This document shows positions 37,557 to 45,828 of a stretch of 64,000 nucleotides of DNA, in pieces (within the stretch, counting starts at the first letter, position 1; every line of letters begins with the position of its first letter). The stretch is from the NCBI GenBank assembly GCA_029961105.1, contig JASBVO010000002.1:248001-312000 (forward strand), read 5' to 3'. A program made the translations under genes and the position numbers. The notes under the pieces are model-generated. The model saw only the letters and a list, made by a program, of their open reading frames with translations, made no database searches and was not told the origin of the DNA. Source of the stretch: Micrococcus sp. GTDB lineage: Bacteria > Actinomycetota > Actinomycetes > Actinomycetales > Micrococcaceae.

Positions 37557-39008
37557 TCAGCTGCTGACGCGGTTGCGCAGGGCGAACGAGGCGCCGTAGT
37601 GGTTCTCCGGCAGGTGGTCGCCGCGGCCGAACAGCTTGTGGCGCATGGTGCCCTCGGTGTACTCGGTCTTGTAGCGGCCCAGCTTCTGCAGCTCGGGGAC
37701 CACGTACTGCACGATGTCCTCGAAGGTGCCCGGGGTGATGTGGTAGGCGAGGTTGAACCCGTCGACGTCGGTCTCGTCCTGGATGCGGACCAGTTCCCTG
37801 GCCACGGTCTCGCCCGAGCCGATGATGACCGGGCCGAAGCCGCCGACGCCGACCCACTCGGCCAGCTTGCGGACCGTCCACTCGGTCTCGGAGTCCCCGG
37901 AGGCCTTCTTGAAGGTCTCCACGGTGGACTGGATCGCGTTGGACTTCACGTCCCCGATCGGCTCGTCCAGGTCGAACTGGGACAGGTCGATGCCCATCCA
38001 GCCGCTCATCAGCACCAGCCCGCCCTCGATGTCGATGTACTGCAGCAGGTCCTGGTACTTGGCCTGTGCCTCCTCGTCCGTGGCACCGGTGACGATGGTC
38101 TGCATGGACATGATCCGGATGTCGTAGGCGTCCCGGCCGGCCTCGACGGCTGCCTGGCGGATCTTCGCGGCGGTGCCGGCGATGAGCTCCTGCGTGGGCG
38201 AGTTGATGAACACCGCCTCGGCGTGCTTGCCGGCGAAGGCCCGGCCGCGGGTGGAGGCGCCGGCCTGGTAGATCACCGGGGTGCGCTGCTTCGAGGGCTC
38301 GGTGAAGGCGATGCCGGGGGTCTTGAAGTACTTGCCCTCGTGCTCGATCCGGTGGACCTTCGCCGGGTCGATGAAGACGCCGGACTCCTTGTCGTTGACG
38401 ACGGCGTCGTCCTCCCAGGAGCCCTCGAGCAGCTTGTAGACCACGTCGAGGTACTCGTCGGCGTGGTTGTAGCGCTCGTCGTGCTCCATCTGGTCCTCGT
38501 GCCCGAAATTGCGGGCCGCGGAGGGCAGGTAGCCGGTCACGACGTTCCAGCCCACCCGGCCCTCGGTGAGGTGGTCCAGCGTGGCCAGGCGGCGGGCGAA
38601 GGCGTAGGGGTGTTCGTAGGCGGTGCCGGCGGTGACACCGAAGGTCAGGTGCTTGGTGACGGCGGCCATCGGCGGGACCACCAGGATCGGGTCGTTGGTG
38701 GGCACCTGGGTGCCGGCCCGCAGGGTGGCCTCGTCCGAGTTGCCGTAGACGTCGTAGGGGCCCAGGACGTCGGCGATGAACAGGCCGTCGAACAGGCCCT
38801 TCTCCAGGGTCTGGGCCAGTCCGGTCCAGTAGCCCAGGGTGTTGTAGTCCCGGGCGTGGTCCTCCGGGTGGCGCCACAGTCCGGGGGACTGGTGGGCCAC
38901 GCAGTTCATGTCGAAGGCGTTGAACAGGATCTCGCGCTTGCCGGCCGCGGTGGTCGGCACCCCGGCGGGCAGGCCGGAGGCGGGGGTCTGGGGGGTCGAT
39001 GAGGTCAT
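37557..39008 (-). CDS. LLM-class flavin-dependent monooxygenase (NtaA/SnaA/DszA family)
   Basis: FMNH2-dependent monooxygenase of 483 residues from the NtaA/SnaA/DszA group. The pattern FNAFDMNCVAHQSPGLWRHP, HPYAFARRLATLDHLTEGR and GRVGWNVVTGYLPSAARNFG is diagnostic, as is the C-terminal HKLFGRGDHLPENHYGASF. Relatives cleave C-S or C-N bonds, for example in dibenzothiophene sulfone or nitrilotriacetate. A SAM-I riboswitch lies directly upstream, so it is part of sulfur assimilation rather than general catabolism. It needs reduced flavin from a reductase that is not in this window. Confidence 0.92.
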   Translation of the reverse strand: MTSSTPQTPASGLPAGVPTTAAGKREILFNAFDMNCVAHQSPGLWRHPEDHARDYNTLGYWTGLAQTLEKGLFDGLFIADVLGPYDVYGNSDEATLRAGTQVPTNDPILVVPPMAAVTKHLTFGVTAGTAYEHPYAFARRLATLDHLTEGRVGWNVVTGYLPSAARNFGHEDQMEHDERYNHADEYLDVVYKLLEGSWEDDAVVNDKESGVFIDPAKVHRIEHEGKYFKTPGIAFTEPSKQRTPVIYQAGASTRGRAFAGKHAEAVFINSPTQELIAGTAAKIRQAAVEAGRDAYDIRIMSMQTIVTGATDEEAQAKYQDLLQYIDIEGGLVLMSGWMGIDLSQFDLDEPIGDVKSNAIQSTVETFKKASGDSETEWTVRKLAEWVGVGGFGPVIIGSGETVARELVRIQDETDVDGFNLAYHITPGTFEDIVQYVVPELQKLGRYKTEYTEGTMRHKLFGRGDHLPENHYGASFALRNRVSS

Positions 39009-39021
39009 GACGATGCTCCTT

Positions 39022-39115
39022 CCATCGGTCCTGGCAGTAGCACCGGTCCAGCGCCCTTCGGGCGTGGTGGTTGCTGCGGCGTCGACGAGCCAGGTCTCTC
39101 GGCCGCTCTGGATGG
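39022..39115 (-). promoter_or_regulatory. SAM-I (S-box) riboswitch, copy 1
   Basis: On the minus strand the RNA starts CCAUC and ends GAUGG, which pair as helix P1. Inside are P2 with GCGGC/GCCGC arms, the invariant GCAACC before P3 and GGUGCUA after it. All are S-box core elements. The AAGGAG of the downstream monooxygenase (39016-39021) begins right after P1, so S-adenosylmethionine binding could hide the ribosome site. It shares most of its core with copy 2 at 44771-44857. Confidence 0.85.
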
Positions 39116-39200
39116 TTACCTTGGCAATTGCAGCACACCGGCCGAGCACGGGACGAATCCGGTGTCGCCCGGTGACGAACTCCCTTGCCGCGACGAGGGG

Positions 39201-40514
39201 TCAGGCCGTCCCGGTGGACAGGTACGGCACGGGGGCGGTGCCGTTCACCTCCCAGTCCCCCACCATCCGGGCCATGAAGACCGCCGGGTCGTGGCTGGCC
39301 AGGGTCCGGGCGTTGCGCCAGTGGCGGTCCAGCTGCAGTTCGGTGCTGGTGGCGGAGGCGCCCAGGGTGTCGAAGATCCGCGTGCAGGTGTCCAACACGA
39401 GCTTCGGCACCATCACATGCGCGCGGTGGGCCGTCAGGGCGGCGCGCTGCATCGCCTCGACGGCGTCGCCGTCATCGTCGCCGTCATCGCCGCCGTCATC
39501 GCCGCCGTCATCGCCGGCACCGTTCCCGACGCCGGCCGGCCCACCGGGAGCGAGCGCCAGCGCCTCGTCGAGGTCCCGGCCGGCGGCGCGCACGAGTTCC
39601 TCGGCGGTCATCTGCTGTGCTGAGAGTTCACCGATGATGCCCAGCAACTGGTCGTCCTCACGCGGGGTCAGACCGCCGCCGGTGTTCGGCGAGCGGCGCC
39701 GGCGCCGCGTCTGCTCGACACCGTCCCGCAGGGCGGCCCGGCCGACTCCGGCGAGCAGCGCCATCAGGGTGGCCTCGTGGTGGAGCGGGACGTGCCCGTC
39801 GGCTGGCGGCAGGGCCATGAGGTCCTCGACGCCGGCTCCGCTGAACTCCACCGTGCCGGTGCCGGTCAGCCGCTGGCCGAACCCGTCCCAGTCGTCCTTG
39901 ACGTGCGCCCGCGGCTGGCGGACCCGTACGACGGCGAGCGCCAGGCGCGCGGGACGTTGCGGCGCTGTACCCCTGCGGGAACCACCGCGCCGGCGCCCGG
40001 GGGCCGGGACGCCGTCGTCCAGGCGGGCCGTGGCCAGGGTCCACGTGGCGAAGATGCTGCCGGTGGTGTAGTACTTGCGGCCGCTGATCCGCAGCTGGCC
40101 GGCGTCGTCCCGGGAGACGGTCGTGTCCACCTCCCCCAAAGCCGGCCCCTGGGCTTCCGACAGCGCACTGCCGGCCAGGTCCCCGGCCACCACCCGTGCC
40201 AGCCACTTCGCGCGCAGCACCTCGTCCGGCTGGGCCAGGACGTGCTCGACGAAGCTGAGGTGGCTACGGACCAGGTGGGCCGTGTTCGCGTCCACCGCGG
40301 CCAGGTCCATGAGCAGTCGCAGCATGGCCTCCTGCCCGGCCCCGGCACCTCCGGACTCCGCCGGGACGGGGACGGCGCCGAGCCCTGCGGAGCGAAGCTG
40401 CTCCAGGGCGGCGAAGGGCAGGTGCCGACCGGCCTCCCGGGCCGGTTCTCCCCGGGCCACCCCCGCGAAGGCGGGGGCGAACCGGCGGGCGAGTTCCGCA
40501 TAGGTTCCGGTCAT
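39201..40514 (-). CDS. DszC/SfnB-like acyl-CoA dehydrogenase family monooxygenase
   Basis: Acyl-CoA-dehydrogenase-fold flavoprotein of 437 residues, most like the DszC/SfnB branch that oxidises sulfur compounds with reduced flavin. Visible are HLPFAALEQLRSAGLGAVPVP, the flavin-site stretch SGRKYYTTGSIFATW and the C-terminal HWRNARTLASHDP. Two departures stand out: an Arg-rich insert near residues 165-185 and a poly-Gly/Asp insert near 333-350. The second insert is encoded by 9-base repeats. The ATG overlaps the stop of the upstream monooxygenase gene (ATGA). Sulfur context comes from the riboswitch-led cluster. Confidence 0.85.
   Translation of the reverse strand: MTGTYAELARRFAPAFAGVARGEPAREAGRHLPFAALEQLRSAGLGAVPVPAESGGAGAGQEAMLRLLMDLAAVDANTAHLVRSHLSFVEHVLAQPDEVLRAKWLARVVAGDLAGSALSEAQGPALGEVDTTVSRDDAGQLRISGRKYYTTGSIFATWTLATARLDDGVPAPGRRRGGSRRGTAPQRPARLALAVVRVRQPRAHVKDDWDGFGQRLTGTGTVEFSGAGVEDLMALPPADGHVPLHHEATLMALLAGVGRAALRDGVEQTRRRRRSPNTGGGLTPREDDQLLGIIGELSAQQMTAEELVRAAGRDLDEALALAPGGPAGVGNGAGDDGGDDGGDDGDDDGDAVEAMQRAALTAHRAHVMVPKLVLDTCTRIFDTLGASATSTELQLDRHWRNARTLASHDPAVFMARMVGDWEVNGTAPVPYLSTGTA
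39468..39515 (-). repeat. 9-bp repeats encoding a Gly/Asp tract in the DszC-like gene
   Basis: Four to five imperfect copies of GCCGTCATC on the plus strand encode a GDD-type acidic tract in the minus-strand gene. It keeps the frame and probably forms a flexible loop. Confidence 0.7.
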
Positions 40515-41968
40515 GGACCAACCGTAGCCGCGGCTGCGGAGCGGGGCCTTCGGGTGGCAACGGCGGAGTGATCGCGGAAGGCACCGCGGTAGTGGGCTGC
40601 CGGGTGACGTTCGGGCAGGCGGTCTCCCCGGCCGAACAGCTTCTGGCGCAGGGTGCCGGGGGCGTACTCCGTCTGGGCCAGGCCCCGGCGCTGCAGTTCG
40701 GGCAGGACTGCCTCGATGAACTCCGCGTAGCTTCCCGGGATGGTGTGGTTGATGAGATTGATGCCGTCGATGCCGGCGTCCTGCCACTCCTGCAGGGCGT
40801 CCGCGATCTGCTCCGGCGTGCCCGCCAGGAGGTTGGCGCGAGTCCGGAACAGCGCGAAGTCGCGCACGGTCGGCGTCTGCGTGCCGGCGAACCGCCGGAC
40901 CGCTTCCAGTTGCCCGCGGCCTCCCTCGGTCACGAGGTCGGCCAGGGGCTCATCGGGATCCCGGCCGCCGAAGTCGATGCCGAGCCCTCCCCCGGTGTGG
41001 GCGAGCAGGGCCTCGATGTCCAGCGTGGAGTCGACGTCCGCCAGCCTGCGTGCGACCTCCTCCTCGGTGCTTCCGGTCACCACGTGGAAGCCCTGGATGA
41101 ACGCGAGGTCCCGGCCCCTCCGTCCCTGGAGCACTGAGAGCTTCCGCACCCGGGCGGTGTACTCCGCCGCGGCCTTCGGGTGGGGCAGCAGCGTGAAGGT
41201 GGCCTCGGCGTGACGGGCGCAGAACTGCTGGCCGCGGGGTGAGGCACCGGCCTGGAAGAGCACGGGGGTGCGCTGGGGCGAGGGAGCGCTCAGGTGCGGT
41301 CCCTCGATGGAGTACCTCTCACCCCGGTGGTGGATCTTGTGCACGCCCCCAGGATCCGCCAGCATCCCGCGCTGCTTGTCCGCCAGGAACGCCCCCTCGT
41401 CCCAGGAGCCCTCCCACAGCTTGTAGACGGCTTCCAGGTACTCCTCCGCCCAGTCGTACCGTTCGTCGTGACGGGCGAGTTCCGCCGCGCCGAAGTTCCG
41501 GTGCGCGTTCTCGAGCACGCTCGTGACGATGTTCCACCCGGCGCGGCCACCGGAAAGGTGATCCAGCGTGGAGAGCTGGCGGGCGAACTGGAACGGATGG
41601 GACTGGATGATGGAGGAGGTCGCCGCGAGGCCGATCTCACTCGTCGCCCCCGCCAGCGCCGACAGCAGGACGACGGGGTCGTTCGACGGCACCTGCAGGC
41701 CCCGGCGGACGTGACCGTCCCAGCCGCCGTCGTAATCCCCGTAGAGCCCCACGACGTCGGCGAAGAAGAGGGCGTCGAAACGCGCCTCCTCGAGCCGGCG
41801 GGCGAGATCGGTCCACAGCGACAACTCGTTGAAGCGGTGTTGCTCGGCCTCCGGTCGCCGCCACTGGCCACCCATGATGTGACTGGCGGTGTTCATCAGG
41901 AAGGCGTTGACGATGAGCCGGGGTCGGCGATCCCGGTCGTGGCCGAAGGCGCCAGGGGGATGGGTCAT
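40511..41968 (-). CDS. LLM-class flavin-dependent monooxygenase (NtaA/SnaA/DszA family), second copy
   Basis: A 485-residue paralogue of the monooxygenase at 37557-39008, with the same landmarks: NAFLMNTASHIMGGQWRRP, HPFQFARQLSTLDHLSGGRA, GWNIVTSVLENAHRNFG and QKLFGRGDRLPERHPAAHY. It forms a unit with the DszC-like gene (4-base overlap) and lies downstream of metNIQ. It probably releases sulfur from organosulfur compounds together with the DszC-like enzyme. ATG at 41968 has a GAGGAGAA site. Confidence 0.92.
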   Translation of the reverse strand: MTHPPGAFGHDRDRRPRLIVNAFLMNTASHIMGGQWRRPEAEQHRFNELSLWTDLARRLEEARFDALFFADVVGLYGDYDGGWDGHVRRGLQVPSNDPVVLLSALAGATSEIGLAATSSIIQSHPFQFARQLSTLDHLSGGRAGWNIVTSVLENAHRNFGAAELARHDERYDWAEEYLEAVYKLWEGSWDEGAFLADKQRGMLADPGGVHKIHHRGERYSIEGPHLSAPSPQRTPVLFQAGASPRGQQFCARHAEATFTLLPHPKAAAEYTARVRKLSVLQGRRGRDLAFIQGFHVVTGSTEEEVARRLADVDSTLDIEALLAHTGGGLGIDFGGRDPDEPLADLVTEGGRGQLEAVRRFAGTQTPTVRDFALFRTRANLLAGTPEQIADALQEWQDAGIDGINLINHTIPGSYAEFIEAVLPELQRRGLAQTEYAPGTLRQKLFGRGDRLPERHPAAHYRGAFRDHSAVATRRPRSAAAATVGP

Positions 41969-42023
41969 CAGGTTCTCCTCGGGGGACGGTGACGCGACGG
42001 GCCATACGCCGGGGCGCGGTGGT

Positions 42024-42950
42024 TCACTGGCTGGCGAAGTCCGACCAGATCTGCTGGGAGTTCTCCACGGTGATCTCGTCCGTGTACTCCACGACACCGC
42101 CCTGGTACTCCTCGTACCACTGCTCGACCTCGTCCGACTGGTAGGCCTCCTGCAGGACCCGGGCCGCCTCGGAGTCGCGGAACTCCGGCTTCGCCGCCAC
42201 GACGACGGAGAACGGCAGCTCCACCTCGGGATCGTCCTCCAGGATGAGGGCGGTCTCCTCGACGTCGTGGCCGGCTTCCGCGATGAGACGGATGAATCCG
42301 AACCCGGCATCGACGTCCGGCAGGGTCTGCGCGAGCGACTGCTGGTCCACCTCGACGAACGTCAGGTTCTTCGGGTTCGCCGTGATGTCCCGCTGGGACA
42401 GCTGCGTCACCGGTTTCGCGGGGTCCAGCTCGATCAGGCCGGCCTCCTCGATCAGCTTCAGCGCCCGGCCGTTGTTGGAGGTGTCCACGGGGATGGAGAT
42501 CTTGGCGCCGTCGGGCAGCTCCTCGAAGGAGTCGTGCTTGAGGGAGAACACCCCGCTGCGTCCGTAATAGACGGAGAAGACCGGCTCCACGGTCGTGCCG
42601 TTGTCCTGGTTGAACTGCTGGAGGTAGGCCAGGTGCTGGAAGAAGTTGACGTCGTACTCCCCCTGCTCAACGGTCTGGTTGGGCTGGATGATGTCCGTGA
42701 CGTAGGTGGTCTCCAGGGTCCAGCCCTCCTCGGCGAGCTTCTCCTTCACCAATTCGGTCGGCTCCTGGTAGGGGGCCGACTCGGTGACGATCATCGAGAT
42801 GGTTTGGTCCTCCCCGCCCCCGGAGCTCTGGGCCAGGCCGCAGGAGGTCAGGGAGAGCCCGGCGATGGAGGCCAGGGCCAGCAGGCGGGCCGCACCACGG
42901 GGGCGGCGGGGAGCGAGCTGATGACGGCGGGATGCGGAGTGGGTGGACAT
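42024..42950 (-). CDS. metQ: Methionine ABC transporter substrate-binding lipoprotein
   Basis: NlpA/MetQ-family lipoprotein of 308 residues. The signal ends in LSLTSC with Cys37 as the lipidated residue. The mature domain has VTESAPYQEPTELVKEKL, the conserved NFFQHLAYLQQFN, KISIPVDTSNNGRALKLIEEAGLI and DAGFGFI-type segments. It captures methionine or a related sulfur compound outside the cell. Here the substrate may be broader since the operon continues into organosulfur monooxygenases. A 199-base gap with short tandem repeats separates it from metI. Confidence 0.93.
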   Translation of the reverse strand: MSTHSASRRHQLAPRRPRGAARLLALASIAGLSLTSCGLAQSSGGGEDQTISMIVTESAPYQEPTELVKEKLAEEGWTLETTYVTDIIQPNQTVEQGEYDVNFFQHLAYLQQFNQDNGTTVEPVFSVYYGRSGVFSLKHDSFEELPDGAKISIPVDTSNNGRALKLIEEAGLIELDPAKPVTQLSQRDITANPKNLTFVEVDQQSLAQTLPDVDAGFGFIRLIAEAGHDVEETALILEDDPEVELPFSVVVAAKPEFRDSEAARVLQEAYQSDEVEQWYEEYQGGVVEYTDEITVENSQQIWSDFASQ

Positions 42951-43069
42951 GGTGGTTCCTTTCGGGAGGGGCACGGCAGGGCGGAGTCGCCCCGCAGTGC
43001 CACGGGGGCCGGGGGCACGGCAGGCAGAAGGCATGCCGTGCGAGGGATGGTGGGGGGCCGTGGAGGCCA

Positions 43070-43112
43070 GGGCCGGCAGCGGGCCGGCAGCGGGCCGGCA
43101 GCGGGCCGGAGA
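43070..43112. repeat. 11-bp GC-rich tandem repeat between metI and metQ
   Basis: Three copies of GGGCCGGCAGC (43070-43080, 43081-43091, 43092-43102) and a partial fourth lie in the 199-base metI-metQ gap. No coding role is seen; it may form a hairpin in RNA that tunes the metQ level. Confidence 0.8.
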
Positions 43113-43149
43113 GCCGCCGTGCGATTCGCCGGCCGGAGCGGTCAGGCGG

Positions 43150-43815
43150 TCAGGCGATGCGCTTGTCGGTGAGCCGCACCAGGCGTGCCCCGACGAACTG
43201 CACCAGCGTCACGAGGAGGAGCATGATGACGATCGCCGCCAGCATGACCTCGGTCTCGTACCGGTAGTAGCCGTAGCGGATGGCGAAGTCACCGATGCCG
43301 CCTCCTCCGACCAGCCCGACCATCGCGGAATACGAGATGAAGCTGACGGTGGTGATGGTGATGGAGCCGATCATCGCGGGCCGGGCGTCGACCAGGAGGA
43401 TATTGCGGATGATCTGGCCCCGGGTGGCGCCCATGGCGCGGGCGGCCTCGATGGCTCCACCGCCCAGTTGCGCCATGTTCTGTTCGATCAGCCGGGCGAA
43501 GTAGGGGATGGCGTTCACCGTCAGGGGCACGATCGCCGCGGCCGTGCCCACCGTGGTGCCTACCAGGAGCCGGGTGAGCGGGATGATCGCGATGAGCAGG
43601 ATGAGGAAGGGGAACGACCGCACGGCGTTGACGAGTCCCGAGACCACCCGGTGTGCCTTTGGGGACGGGGAGATGCCGTCTGGCGCGTGGGTAAAGAGCC
43701 AGATGCCCAGCGGGGTGCCCAGCAGGACCGCCAGGGGGATGGCCACGGCGATCATGAGGAACGTCTGTCCCAGCGCGACCGTGAGCTCGGGGAGCAGTTC
43801 GATGATGCGCTCCAT
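43150..43815 (-). CDS. metI: Methionine ABC transporter permease
   Basis: Inner membrane permease (221 residues, five helices) of the MetNIQ importer. It shows LGQTFLMIAVAIPLAVLLGTPLG, the NAVRSFPFLILLIAIIPLTR region and the EAA coupling loop GAIEAARAMGATRGQIIRNI. VGGGGIGDFAIRYGYYRY is the family's conserved C-terminal part. It starts one base after the metN stop. Confidence 0.96.
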   Translation of the reverse strand: MERIIELLPELTVALGQTFLMIAVAIPLAVLLGTPLGIWLFTHAPDGISPSPKAHRVVSGLVNAVRSFPFLILLIAIIPLTRLLVGTTVGTAAAIVPLTVNAIPYFARLIEQNMAQLGGGAIEAARAMGATRGQIIRNILLVDARPAMIGSITITTVSFISYSAMVGLVGGGGIGDFAIRYGYYRYETEVMLAAIVIMLLLVTLVQFVGARLVRLTDKRIA

Positions 43816-43816
43816 G

Positions 43817-44761
43817 TCAGTTCACCGCCCCCGCTGCCAGGGCCGGAACGGCCGCCGGCCGATGGTCCGGGTCGATGCCGTCGTCCGGCACGGGATGGGT
43901 GCTGTCCTCTCGCCGGCGGTCGACACTGATGCCGTCCGACACCAGGTAGCGCCCGATCGACGTGGCCGGTTCGAACGCCCCGGACTTCAGGTTGGCCACC
44001 GTGAACCGCTCCACGATCCTGCCGTCCTCCATCACGGACACGTCATCGGCCAGGGCCTTGACGACCTCCATCTCGTGCGTCACGACGACGACGGTGATCC
44101 CCAACTGGTGGTTGATGTCCGCCAGGTACTGCAGCACGGTCGCCGTGGTGAACGGGTCCAGCGCGGAGGTCGGCTCGTCGCACAGCAACAGGTCCGGCTT
44201 GGTGGCCAGGGCCCGGGCGATGGCCACGCGCTGCTTCTGCCCTCCGGACAGCTGGGCCGGGTAGGCGTGGGCCTTGCCTGCCAGGTCCACGAGTTCGAGT
44301 GCCTCCAGCGCGCGCCGGCGCCGTTGACGGGAGTCTGAGACACCGGCGAACTTCAGGCTCAACTCGACGTTGCCGGCGGCGGTGTGGTTGTTGACCAGGT
44401 TGAACCCCTGGAAGATCATCCCGATCTGGTGCCGGCGCTGCCGCAGGGCATCGGGGGACAGCGCGGTCAGGTCCTCTCCATCGACCCACACCTCCCCGGC
44501 CGTGGGCCGCTCCAGGAGATTGATGTTGCGCAGCAGGGTGGACTTACCGGCCCCGGAGAACCCGATGATGCCGTGGATGGAGCCCCGGGGAACCTCCAGG
44601 CTGACATCATCGACCGCCGCCAGGATGCGGCCCGGGGTCTTCGGCACCGGGGTGGACGACGCCTCGGGACGAGGCCTGAGCGCTCGTAACGGTGACTCTC
44701 GCCGGGACACGCGGGCCCCGCCCGTCACAAAGGTCGTGGTGACATGACGCAAGGAAATCAA
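43817..44761 (-). CDS. metN: Methionine ABC transporter ATP-binding protein (TTG start)
   Basis: ATPase (314 residues) of the MetNIQ importer. Walker A is GFSGAGKST, the signature is [16 protein letters not shown], and Walker B is [13 protein letters not shown], with the long C-terminal part typical of MetN. The TTG at 44759-44761 opens [11 protein letters not shown], and GGAGG lies a few bases upstream at the riboswitch border. The longer open frame would start inside the riboswitch. About 35 extra residues lie between the first strand and the P-loop, including a Pro/Arg-rich stretch. Confidence 0.93.
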   Translation of the reverse strand: MISLRHVTTTFVTGGARVSRRESPLRALRPRPEASSTPVPKTPGRILAAVDDVSLEVPRGSIHGIIGFSGAGKSTLLRNINLLERPTAGEVWVDGEDLTALSPDALRQRRHQIGMIFQGFNLVNNHTAAGNVELSLKFAGVSDSRQRRRRALEALELVDLAGKAHAYPAQLSGGQKQRVAIARALATKPDLLLCDEPTSALDPFTTATVLQYLADINHQLGITVVVVTHEMEVVKALADDVSVMEDGRIVERFTVANLKSGAFEPATSIGRYLVSDGISVDRRREDSTHPVPDDGIDPDHRPAAVPALAAGAVN

Positions 44762-44770
44762 GGAACACCT

Positions 44771-44857
44771 CCATCGGTCCTGGCGGTAGCACCCTGACCC
44801 CCGGAGGGCGGGTTGCTGCGGCGTCATCGAGCCAGATCTCTCGGCCGCTCTGGATGG
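44771..44857 (-). promoter_or_regulatory. SAM-I (S-box) riboswitch, copy 2, upstream of metN
   Basis: Same architecture as copy 1: P1 arms CCAUC and GAUGG, P2 GCGGC/GCCGC, then GCAACC and GGUGCUA around P3. P3 differs in sequence from copy 1 while the core is kept, which supports a conserved RNA. The GGAGG of metN (44768-44772) overlaps the last P1 bases, so ligand binding should block translation of metN. Confidence 0.88.
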
Positions 44858-45153
44858 TTACAGGACCACTGTGGATGCCCGGAACGGCAGACGCCAGCCG
44901 CGCGTCACACTCCGGTCACCCGGGGTCATCTATCGGGGCCGCACCGTTCCCGGGCGCCGGAACGGCCGGGGATGACGTTCTGTGACGGCATTGCTTGACT
45001 TCGAGGGCGGACCTGCAGTGGCCCCGGTCACAGGGCGCGACCGCAGGAGCCGCGCAGCGGGCGGGACGCCCTCCTGGAGGGACGGTCGGCGCGGACCGGA
45101 GGAAGGACTCAGTGCGTCAACGGGTCACCCTCCGTTTGCCCACGGGTGCTAGG
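44858..45153. other. Intergenic region between met operon and OsmC-like gene
   Basis: About 300 bases that should hold divergent promoters for the metNIQ unit (minus) and the OsmC/symporter pair (plus). I found no ORF with plausible codon use, no strong hairpin and no confident -35/-10 pair. Confidence 0.4.
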
Positions 45154-45828
45154 ATGACCCGCGTGCATCCCCGATTCCCACAAGACCCACTGGACACCGA
45201 GTCGAAGACCCTGCGAGCCGCCGGTACCTGGACGGGCCGGCAGCAGACCCGGGTGGCGATCCGCGAGTTCGCCTTCACGGTGGACGAGCCGGAGGCGATC
45301 GGCGGACGGAATGAGGCCCCCACGCCCATGGAGTACCTCGCCGGCGCCGTGGACGCGTGCATCACCGTCACCATCGACCAGGCCGCGGCCCGGCGTGGCC
45401 TGGAGCTGACCGGGATCAACACCTACTCCCTGGCCCGGCAGGACCGCCGCGGCCTGGCCGGCACCGCCGACGTCCAGCCTTACTTCCACGCCTACCGGCT
45501 CCAGGTCAGCGTGGGCACCCCCGAGACCGACCCGGACGTCCTGCGGGACTTCGCGGCCGCCGTCGAGCACTCCTGCCCGGCCGTGAACCTGCTGCGGGAC
45601 GCGCGCGCGGGCCTGACGGTGGCGTGGTCCTTCGCCGCACGCACCGTGGCGCACGACGCCGAGGCCGCCTGCAACCGGGCCCTGGGCTACCCCGTCCGCA
45701 ACGAGCCGGTGGACGCCCCGGTGCCCGCGTTCACCTGCGAGGACGCGGACCTGGGGCCAGCGCCCGACGGCGGCACCGGGCCGGGTGCCCCGGTCACCGC
45801 ACGCTCCGGTGCGGAGGGCGTGGCGTGA
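45154..45828 (+). CDS. OsmC-like family protein
   Basis: A 224-residue OsmC/Ohr-fold protein. Segments such as GGRNEAPTPMEYLAGAVDACITVTI and EHSCPAVNLLRDARAG place it there, with one Cys in each. These are the two cysteine positions that Ohr and OsmC use to reduce organic peroxides. The N-terminus and a C-terminal tail of about 45 residues exceed the usual 140-residue core. The ATG at 45154 is the best start; a GTG three codons later is possible. The stop overlaps the symporter GTG start (GTGA), an unusual partner. Confidence 0.8.
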   Translation: MTRVHPRFPQDPLDTESKTLRAAGTWTGRQQTRVAIREFAFTVDEPEAIGGRNEAPTPMEYLAGAVDACITVTIDQAAARRGLELTGINTYSLARQDRRGLAGTADVQPYFHAYRLQVSVGTPETDPDVLRDFAAAVEHSCPAVNLLRDARAGLTVAWSFAARTVAHDAEAACNRALGYPVRNEPVDAPVPAFTCEDADLGPAPDGGTGPGAPVTARSGAEGVA

